Below are positions 43,984 through 50,768 of a stretch of 64,000 nucleotides of DNA, in pieces. The position numbers and the translations under genes are program-made. Source of the stretch: Stutzerimonas stutzeri (GTDB lineage: Bacteria; Pseudomonadota; Gammaproteobacteria; Pseudomonadales; Pseudomonadaceae); the NCBI RefSeq assembly GCF_000590475.1, contig NZ_CP007441.1, forward strand, positions 3,168,660 through 3,232,659. The letters run 5' to 3'. Under the pieces are notes generated by a model. The model searched no databases, was not told the origin of the DNA, and saw only the letters and a list, made by a program, of their open reading frames with translations. Every line of letters starts with the position of its first letter. Within the stretch, counting starts at the first letter, position 1.

Positions 43984-45984
43984 ATGTCCCTACCCCAGCA
44001 CCAACTCGAACTGCTCAGCCCTGCGCGTGATGTTTCCATCGCCAAGGAAGCCATCCTGCATGGCGCCGATGCGGTGTACATCGGCGGGCCGAGTTTCGGT
44101 GCGCGGCACAACGCCGAGAACAGCGTGGCGGACATTGCCGAGCTGGTGACCTTTGCGCATCTGTTCCATGCGCGGGTCTTCGTCACCATCAACACCATCC
44201 TCCATGACGACGAGCTAGAGCCTGCGCGCGCGCTGATTTGGCAGCTGTATGAGATCGGTGTGGATGCGCTGATCGTCCAGGACATGGGCGTGATGGAAAT
44301 GGACATTCCGCCGATCGAGCTGCACGCCAGCACCCAGACCGACATCCGCACCCTGGAGCGCGCCAAGTTTCTCGACAAGGCCGGTTTTTCGCAGCTGGTG
44401 CTGGCCCGCGAACTGAACCTGCAGGAAATCCGCGCGATCAGCGATGCTACCGATGCAGCCATCGAGTTCTTCATTCACGGCGCCCTCTGCGTGGCGTTCT
44501 CCGGCCAGTGCAACATCTCCCATGCGCAAAACGGCCGCAGCGCCAACCGCGGTGACTGCTCCCAGGCCTGCCGCCTGCCCTACACGCTCAAGGACGACCA
44601 GGGCCGCGTCGTCGCTTTCGACAAGCACCTGTTGTCGATGAAAGACAACAACCAGAGCGCCAACCTGCGCGCGCTGGTGGATGCAGGCGTACGCTCGTTC
44701 AAGATCGAAGGACGTTACAAGGATGTGAGCTACGTGAAGAACATCACCGCTTACTACCGCCAGCGCCTGGACGAGATTCTCGAAGACCGCACCGACCTGA
44801 CCCGCGCTTCCAGCGGTCGGACCGATCACTTCTTCGTGCCGGACCCGGACAAGACCTTCCACCGCGGCAGCACCGACTACTTCGTCACCGACCGCAAGAT
44901 CGACATCGGCGCCTTCGATTCGCCGACCTTCACCGGTCTGGCCGTGGGCGAAGTGCTCAAGGTCGGCAAGCACGACCTCACCGTGCAGACCCGCGAGCCA
45001 CTGTCCAACGGTGACGGTCTGAACGTGCTGGTCAAACGCGAGGTGGTGGGTTTTCGCGCCAGCGTGGTCGAGCCGCTGGGACAGACCGAAGAGGATGGCC
45101 AGTCGCTCATGCAGTACCGCGTCGAGCCTAACGAGATGCCGGCGGCCCTGCGCCAGCTGCGTCCGAACCATCCGCTGAACCGCAACCTGGATCACAACTG
45201 GCAGAACGCACTGCTGAAGACCTCTGCCGAGCGCCGCGTTGGGGTCCGCTGGTTGGCCAAACTGCAGGCAGACGAGCTTGAGCTGCATGTCACTAGCGAG
45301 GAAGGCGCCTACGCTACTGTCTCGCTGGCCGGCCCCTTCGGCGAAGCCAAGAAGCCTGAACAAGTACCCGCCCAGATCGCAGACCTGCTGAGCCAGCTGG
45401 GCACAACCATCTACCACGCCGAAGAAGTAGACGTCGACGCGCCCCAGGCGTTCTTCATCCCCAACTCGCAACTCAAGGCCCTGCGCCGCGAGGCCATCGA
45501 AGCACTCACCGAGGCCCGCGAAGCCATCCGTCCGCTGGGCAGCCGCAAGGCTGTCAGTGTGCCGCCGCCGGTGTATCCCGAGTCGCACCTGACCTTCCTC
45601 GCCAACGTCTACAACGAAAAGGCGCGCACCTTCTACCAGCGTTACGGTGTCGAGCTGATCGATGCGGCCTTCGAGGCCCACGAAGAGACCGGCGAAGTGC
45701 CGGTGATGATCACCAAGCACTGCCTGCGATTCTCCTTCAACTTGTGCCCGAAGCAGGCCAAGGGCGTGACGGGCGTACGCACCAAGGTCGCCCCGATGCA
45801 GCTTGTACACGGCGACGAGGTGCTGACCCTGAAGTTCGACTGCAAGCCTTGCGAGATGCACGTGATCGGCAAGATCAAGGGCAACATCCTCAATCTGCCG
45901 CAGCCAGGCAGCGCCAACAGCGTGGTCGGCCACATCACGCCGGCCGACCTGATGAAGACCATCCGTAGCAAGCCGGCACGCTGA
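43984..45984 (+). CDS. rlhA: U32 peptidase-like rRNA hydroxylation protein RlhA
   Basis: A 666-residue U32-family protein with the C-terminal DUF3656-type domain, close to the length of E. coli RlhA (YdcP). RlhA helps hydroxylate C2501 of 23S rRNA, using prephenate-derived chemistry. The N-terminal domain has LLSPARDVSIAKEAILHGADAVYIGG, ELHASTQTDI, and the cluster-binding Cys set in ALCVAFSGQCNISH, NRGDCSQACRLPY. The tail has FDCKPCEMHVIGKIKGN. The shorter U32 proteins (TrhP) lack the long C terminus. Its last 131 bp are duplicated at 49666-49796. Confidence 0.88.
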   Translation: MSLPQHQLELLSPARDVSIAKEAILHGADAVYIGGPSFGARHNAENSVADIAELVTFAHLFHARVFVTINTILHDDELEPARALIWQLYEIGVDALIVQDMGVMEMDIPPIELHASTQTDIRTLERAKFLDKAGFSQLVLARELNLQEIRAISDATDAAIEFFIHGALCVAFSGQCNISHAQNGRSANRGDCSQACRLPYTLKDDQGRVVAFDKHLLSMKDNNQSANLRALVDAGVRSFKIEGRYKDVSYVKNITAYYRQRLDEILEDRTDLTRASSGRTDHFFVPDPDKTFHRGSTDYFVTDRKIDIGAFDSPTFTGLAVGEVLKVGKHDLTVQTREPLSNGDGLNVLVKREVVGFRASVVEPLGQTEEDGQSLMQYRVEPNEMPAALRQLRPNHPLNRNLDHNWQNALLKTSAERRVGVRWLAKLQADELELHVTSEEGAYATVSLAGPFGEAKKPEQVPAQIADLLSQLGTTIYHAEEVDVDAPQAFFIPNSQLKALRREAIEALTEAREAIRPLGSRKAVSVPPPVYPESHLTFLANVYNEKARTFYQRYGVELIDAAFEAHEETGEVPVMITKHCLRFSFNLCPKQAKGVTGVRTKVAPMQLVHGDEVLTLKFDCKPCEMHVIGKIKGNILNLPQPGSANSVVGHITPADLMKTIRSKPAR

Positions 45985-46014
45985 CACTGCCGCTCCGACT
46001 CACAAGGAAGTGAT

Positions 46015-46833
46015 ATGAAGAAATCCACATACCATTGCGCCGCTTTCGCGGCGCTTTCTCTAACTGGTTGCGCCAGTACGCAACAGGTGACCATTGAACA
46101 ACCCGAGGGCTATCGGGCCACCGCTTACGTTGTGTACCACAATCAAACGTCCGATCGCTGCCGGGCAAGCTACAGCATCGGCATGGGCCGCTGGATATAC
46201 ATGCATGAAAAGGAACGTCGTTTAGAATCGCCGAGTACCGGCCCTGTGCAGTTCAAGATCCCCGATAGAGTTCACAGAGGGCTCTGTACGCAGTACCTGC
46301 AGCGACTTGAAATAGAAACCACACCAACCCATGGTGGTGAACCGATAAAGCTGGCCCGGTTGGACTTTCGCCCCGCAAGCCGGGCAGCGCCCGCCCACCA
46401 GGTGCGCCTGAACTGCAATCACGTGCGGTCGTTGGGCAAGTCGAACAGCGTGGAACAAGAGACATGGTGCTGGCCACATGAGCAGACGGACATAGGCTGG
46501 TCGGTAAAGCATGTTAGTAGCCCCTCCCGGCTCGCCCCTCTGCACGTACGCCTGGAGCTCCCAGCGGAACCGGGCTACCTAGGGCGCTGGGTCAGGATCG
46601 GTGGTCAGCACATCCCTTATAAGCTGGTTCACGAACGGCCAGGCATGGCCCGAGTTGAACTCGTGGAAATCCGTCGCGATGGGCTTAGTTGCAATAGCCA
46701 CCCCGCCTGCGAGCATGGCATCGAACCGTCAAAAGTCATGGCCCTTGCCGTGCTACATGCAAAGGTGACCAACACCTACTGGGCGCACTCAGGCCCAGAC
46801 ACGCCGGCAATCTTCGAAAGAGCAAACGCTTAG
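46015..46833 (+). CDS. Predicted lipoprotein, probably truncated by in-frame stop
   Basis: A 272-residue protein with a lipoprotein signal (AAFAALSLTGC). No family is recognised. The body is Arg/His-rich with seven or more Cys and segments such as RCRASYSIGMGRWIYMHEKER and RVELVEIRRDGLSCNSHPACEHG. Its TAG stop (46831-46833) is in the same frame as the next ORF. The sequence across the stop (AIFERANA-stop-DWVSDISNKLYRWKW) lines up residue for residue with a repeat in that ORF (DIFKKEGHPSWIAEQVRDLQRWNW). The two were therefore probably one gene of about 434 codons. AGGA precedes the ATG. Confidence 0.7.
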   Translation: MKKSTYHCAAFAALSLTGCASTQQVTIEQPEGYRATAYVVYHNQTSDRCRASYSIGMGRWIYMHEKERRLESPSTGPVQFKIPDRVHRGLCTQYLQRLEIETTPTHGGEPIKLARLDFRPASRAAPAHQVRLNCNHVRSLGKSNSVEQETWCWPHEQTDIGWSVKHVSSPSRLAPLHVRLELPAEPGYLGRWVRIGGQHIPYKLVHERPGMARVELVEIRRDGLSCNSHPACEHGIEPSKVMALAVLHAKVTNTYWAHSGPDTPAIFERANA

Positions 46834-46893
46834 GATTGGGTAAGCGATATTTCAAACAAGCTCTACCGCTGGAAGTGGCAACACCAGGATCAG

Positions 46894-47319
46894 ATGGAGC
46901 TACTGGTGCGCACCTACCTGTATGCCCAAGACACCATAGATGAACCAGCCTGGAATCCCTTACCTGGTGAGGCGTCCGAGACGCACTTCGCGCGCTGCAA
47001 GAAGTTGTTCGGGCCCGCCTCGCATGACCGACACCAACTGAACCAAATCAAGTCGGAAGTTGGCAGATGGATCGCCCATCGGCCGAGTGCGCTTAGAGAA
47101 GACATCTTCAAAAAAGAAGGTCACCCCAGCTGGATAGCCGAACAGGTACGTGATCTACAGCGATGGAACTGGGCCTCACCAGAACAAATCAGCTTTCTGC
47201 TAACACATCGGGCTTCAGCAAAGTCTCGGCCTCTCGCATGCGAACCGCTCACTGACGAAGAGCCGGATCAGCATTTTCTTCGTTGCCAGCGTTTGTTTGG
47301 CCCCATACCCAAGCGATAG
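46894..47319 (+). CDS. Unrecognised protein, likely continuation of the lipoprotein gene
   Basis: 141 residues from the first ATG, but the frame is open back to the amber codon of the upstream gene, and that stretch is clearly coding. It contains two copies of a unit of about 60 residues. Both copies have the pattern W, then L-x-RW-x-W, then a P-x-P-L/E segment, then HFxRCxxLFGP. The second copy is SWIAEQVRDLQRWNW to HFLRCQRLFGP. No known domain is recognised. The first copy begins before this ATG, and no ribosome site is convincing, so independent expression is doubtful. Confidence 0.55.
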   Translation: MELLVRTYLYAQDTIDEPAWNPLPGEASETHFARCKKLFGPASHDRHQLNQIKSEVGRWIAHRPSALREDIFKKEGHPSWIAEQVRDLQRWNWASPEQISFLLTHRASAKSRPLACEPLTDEEPDQHFLRCQRLFGPIPKR

Positions 47320-47435
47320 ATAAGCACGCTGAATTTGGTGGAGAGAAGCCGCGTGCCTTCCGGCACAACCCAGTTCGCATTCGCTTGCCGTTTTTCTCAC
47401 TATGATTCGCACCCGCTCGATCCAAGGAAGGACCT

Positions 47436-49331
47436 ATGCTCATGCGAACACAGTTTCAAATCGGGCTCGCAACGCTCTGGCTAGCATGCATGCCAGCAGA
47501 GGCACACAGTATCGACATCGGCTGGATACGTTTAACTTCACGTGTCCAGCTAGATGCCCCCGAGACGCCTGTCAGTGCCAGCTCAGGCAGCCTACTATTT
47601 GCGGAAACGGAAGACACCGAACCCAGGCCTCATAAAACACTGCTGAGCGCACATCAGCAGCTGCTCTACCTGAATATTTACCGCGATCCTGATTACCGCG
47701 AGCGGGCGTACAAATTCGGGCCGTTGCCACTTTTTGAACGATCAGAGTTGCAGCACTGTATCCGAGACGGCCGGCGCTTCGACGCGGATAACTGGGCCGG
47801 TGAGTTCAGCCCCTCGGAGGGCTTGCTCCTGCTTGGTTACAGCGTAAGTTGTGCCGACTATCGCCACTGGCAGGACGATCGTTTCATTCTGCTCGATACG
47901 AGAACCCCAGGCACGCCGTTACTGGCGATTGGCCGCCCCACCACTGCCGAGCAGATTAGCCTGACGCCTCTGCAGCCTATGCCCGAAGGACTCGGAGAAC
48001 AGTGGCTAAAGCGCCTCAACGGGGATTCGGGCGCGCGACATTATTCATTACCAAGCGCGCCGACCTATTTCATGCTCGACCAAACCATGCCTTCCGAAGA
48101 CGGTGAACAAGCCCTCAGGAAGCTACGTCGCCTGCATACGAACGCATTCGCCCACAAAGGCAACGCAGAAACCCTGGAACCCCTCCGTGATTTCCTGACC
48201 AAGCACGACTATCGGCAGTTAGGTGTTGGCATACGAGATGTACCTCGCCTGCTAAACGATATTGCATTCTGGCTAGCCGCTGCCGGAGACCCCGAGGCCG
48301 CCCGGCCACTGCTTGAGGAAGTTCTACAGCGGGAGCCAGATCGTATCGCCGTGCAACTTAATCTGGCCGACATCGACTGGCAGCTTTATCGGCTGAACCC
48401 TAACCTCGGCCTTTATGAAGCCCGTGCGTTGGAACGCTACCGAATCTATTGCGGTCTGCGCTTAACCCGCCAACTTTCTATTCCGAAGCGGGTATTGGAG
48501 CGTCTCCAGCTGAGCGAAGCCAGCGAACAGGCATGTCGTCCACATTGGCCGCTGCTAAACGCGGTCAGAGCAGACGATCTATCTCTGGTTCAACGTCTTC
48601 TTGACCAAGGCGTTTCCGGTCATGTCGTGGGCGACGATGGTCAAAGTGCGTTGATGCTGGCACTGCATAAGCCCAACCTAGAAATAGCCCAACGTCTGGT
48701 TGCAGCCGGTGCCCGACTAACTGGGCTCTATCCCTACCGAACGCAGCTTGCACAAGCGCTCGCATTGGATTTGAAGGAAGATCCCGAACTCGCCCGCCCG
48801 ACACGCTTTAGGTTCCTGGCAGCTGCAGGCGCACCGTTCGAAGAGCCAGAGCTGAACGATCAGACTTTACTCATGCAATACGCAAGTAATCCCCGCGACC
48901 TGCGAGTGTTGGAGGAGCTGTTGCGCCATCGGCAGAACGTCGACCATCGAAACAAGGACGGCAACAATGCTATGCAGCGCGCACTAACCGCGGGCAACTT
49001 CAAGGCTGCCGACATGCTTTTGGACGCTGGCGCACAGCCCAACCAGCTATTTGATGGTCGCCTGCATTGCAAGAACATGGATACCGCCTACAGCCCAATC
49101 CAACTTTTAGCCAATGCATCGCAATCTGAGCGCAGCCATGACGATGAAACACGGCGCGTCAGTCTTGCATCCTTCGCAAAAATGCTGAAAGCAGGCGCTG
49201 ATCTTACGCTTGGGCAGCGCTGTGGATTGCGTGGAAAAGATGTCCTCTTGGAATCCCTGGTCCGTGCGCGCAGAGACGACATGATGGCTCTACTCGACAG
49301 TACCGACTCGCCGCGTCAGCCCACCGACTGA
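47436..49331 (+). CDS. Exported ankyrin-repeat protein
   Basis: A 631-residue protein with a signal peptide (GLATLWLACMPAEA). The first 300 residues are unassigned. A TPR-like stretch (WLAAAGDPEAARPLLEEVLQREPDRIAVQLNLADIDWQLYRLNP) follows, then ankyrin-type repeats from about residue 370: ADDLSLVQRLLDQGVSGHVVGDDGQSALMLAL, PNLEIAQRLVAAGARL, and DGNNAMQRALTAGNFKAADMLLDAGAQPNQL. It should act in the periplasm or at the cell surface as a protein-binding scaffold. Codon and base use are less G-rich than the neighbours. It follows the interrupted lipoprotein gene by 116 bp. AAGGA precedes the ATG. The function is unknown. Confidence 0.85.
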   Translation: MLMRTQFQIGLATLWLACMPAEAHSIDIGWIRLTSRVQLDAPETPVSASSGSLLFAETEDTEPRPHKTLLSAHQQLLYLNIYRDPDYRERAYKFGPLPLFERSELQHCIRDGRRFDADNWAGEFSPSEGLLLLGYSVSCADYRHWQDDRFILLDTRTPGTPLLAIGRPTTAEQISLTPLQPMPEGLGEQWLKRLNGDSGARHYSLPSAPTYFMLDQTMPSEDGEQALRKLRRLHTNAFAHKGNAETLEPLRDFLTKHDYRQLGVGIRDVPRLLNDIAFWLAAAGDPEAARPLLEEVLQREPDRIAVQLNLADIDWQLYRLNPNLGLYEARALERYRIYCGLRLTRQLSIPKRVLERLQLSEASEQACRPHWPLLNAVRADDLSLVQRLLDQGVSGHVVGDDGQSALMLALHKPNLEIAQRLVAAGARLTGLYPYRTQLAQALALDLKEDPELARPTRFRFLAAAGAPFEEPELNDQTLLMQYASNPRDLRVLEELLRHRQNVDHRNKDGNNAMQRALTAGNFKAADMLLDAGAQPNQLFDGRLHCKNMDTAYSPIQLLANASQSERSHDDETRRVSLASFAKMLKAGADLTLGQRCGLRGKDVLLESLVRARRDDMMALLDSTDSPRQPTD

Positions 49332-49553
49332 CAGGTTACTGATACCGCCATCCGCAACCTACGAGATACCAGCGCCACGCAGGACGGCTCCGCTTGGGAG
49401 ACGATGTTGGCGGTGTTGCGGCGCGGCGCGCCGGTGCTAGATGCATTGAAACAGCGACTTGCGATTTTGCCCGCACGCGGAGCTTGACCCCAAGAGGGGG
49501 AACCACGGCCTGGTCCAACTGACAACCGCTCTGCGACTGGCACGGCTAGCAGC

Positions 49554-49664
49554 TCAGAATGTCGCGCGGGCATTCAACCGTGCGGTTCTCGGCTCGCCAA
49601 CATTAAACCTGCAGTTCGCTGTTGGCGCTCGACGGGTAGTAGTGCTTGTCGCCAGGTATCGACC
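49554..49664 (-). pseudogene. Fragment of a TonB receptor gene, 3' end only
   Basis: Read on the minus strand this ends in VGEPRTARLNARATF and a stop. It matches the end of the receptor at 50769 (VGEPRTARLSASVTF) and the DNA upstream of it, at roughly 80% identity. The fragment has a one-base insertion that breaks the frame, and the match stops abruptly near 49655-49665, where the rlhA fragment begins. No barrel or plug remains. The divergence suggests it comes from a related receptor rather than a recent copy of the neighbour. Confidence 0.75.
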
Positions 49665-49665
49665 T

Positions 49666-49796
49666 AGATGCACGTGATCGGCAAGATCAAGGGCAACATC
49701 CTCAACCTGCCACAGCCGGGCAGTGCGGCCAGCGTGGTCGGCCACATCACGCCGGCCGACCTGATGAAGACCATCCGTAGCAAGCCGCACGCCTGA
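49666..49796 (+). pseudogene. Duplicate of the rlhA 3' end
   Basis: 131 bp collinear with 45854-45984, without gaps and with about 12 mismatches, five of which cluster at the last two codons. It encodes MHVIGKIKGNILNLPQPGSA...RSKPHA and stops in the same frame. Only the tail of the gene is present, so it cannot be functional. It sits directly upstream of pheC, as if pheC once followed rlhA. Confidence 0.9.
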
Positions 49797-49964
49797 GCAA
49801 CAGGCGGGCACCGTTACGGCGTCCACCCTCAGGCGCCTGCGGTTCCGCTCCGTAAAAACCTTGTGATTCGAGGCCGCCGTCCGGTACGTTCGACATGCCC
49901 GCGTAACTGGCGGGCCAGAACAATAACCGCTGCCTTCCCTGGCACGCCCTTGCAAGGAAACACC

Positions 49965-50741
49965 ATGAGATCTCTGATTGCAGCTGGCGTCTTGCTGGCC
50001 AGTGGCGCGAGTTTCGCCGCGCCCTCTTCTTCGCTGCTCGATGACGTCCAGCAGCGTGGCACACTCAAGGTCTGCACGACGGGCGATTACAAGCCCTACA
50101 CCTTCCTGCGCGACGACAAGCAGTACGAGGGCATCGACATCGCCCTTACCGAGTCGCTCGCCAAATCGCTGGGCGTGAAGGTTGAGTGGATTCCGACGAC
50201 CTGGAAGACGCTGATGCCGGACTTCCTGGAACAGTGCGACATGGCAGTCGGCGGTGTTTCCATATCGCTCGAGCGGCAGAAGAAGGCCTTCTTCAGCGAT
50301 CCGATTGCGGTGGACGGCAAGATTCCCTTCGTCCGCTGCGACGAGGTCGAGAAGTACCAGACCATCGAACAGCTCAATCAGCCTTCGGTCCGCCTGATCG
50401 AGCCGTCGGGCGGCACCAACGAGGCCTTCGTACATCGCGAATTGCCCAAGGCGCAGCTGGAGTTGTTCCATGACAACACCGTGATCTTCAAATCCGTCGC
50501 CGACAACAAGGCCGACGTGATGATCACAGACTCATCCGAGGCGCAGTATCAGCAACGCAACTACCAGACGCTGTGCGCGGTGAACCCCGACAAGCCACTG
50601 CAATACAGTGAAAAGGCTTTCCTGTTGCCACGTGACGATGTGGCATTCAAGGCTTACGTCGATCAGTGGTTGCACCTGAGCAAAGCCACCGGCGAATACC
50701 AGCGCATCGCCGACAAGTGGCTGGCAAAACCCGGCGAGTGA
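49965..50741 (+). CDS. pheC: Periplasmic cyclohexadienyl dehydratase PheC-like
   Basis: A 258-residue exported protein (signal peptide SLIAAGVLLASGASFAAP) of the solute-binding fold. It follows P. aeruginosa PheC closely: TTGDYKPYTF, GGVSISLERQKKAFFSDP, PSGGTNEAF, DNTVIFKSVADNKADVMITDSSEA, LCAVNPDKP, and EKAFLLPRDD..FKAYVDQWLHLS. PheC turns prephenate or arogenate into phenylpyruvate or phenylalanine in the periplasm. The absence of any permease gene nearby also argues for an enzyme rather than a transporter subunit. AAGGA precedes the ATG. It is convergent with the next TonB receptor gene. Confidence 0.85.
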   Translation: MRSLIAAGVLLASGASFAAPSSSLLDDVQQRGTLKVCTTGDYKPYTFLRDDKQYEGIDIALTESLAKSLGVKVEWIPTTWKTLMPDFLEQCDMAVGGVSISLERQKKAFFSDPIAVDGKIPFVRCDEVEKYQTIEQLNQPSVRLIEPSGGTNEAFVHRELPKAQLELFHDNTVIFKSVADNKADVMITDSSEAQYQQRNYQTLCAVNPDKPLQYSEKAFLLPRDDVAFKAYVDQWLHLSKATGEYQRIADKWLAKPGE

Positions 50742-50768
50742 CGACTCGAACCTGACCGAGCCGCACCG

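Noticed and set aside
44215..45987. 590-residue ORF antisense to rlhA
   Set aside because: Opposite a clear family gene; long antisense frames are expected in high-G+C DNA. The translation has no recognisable domain.
49554..50471. 305-residue minus-strand ORF across pheC
   Set aside because: Only its last codons are meaningful (TonB receptor fragment); the rest is antisense to the rlhA fragment and pheC.
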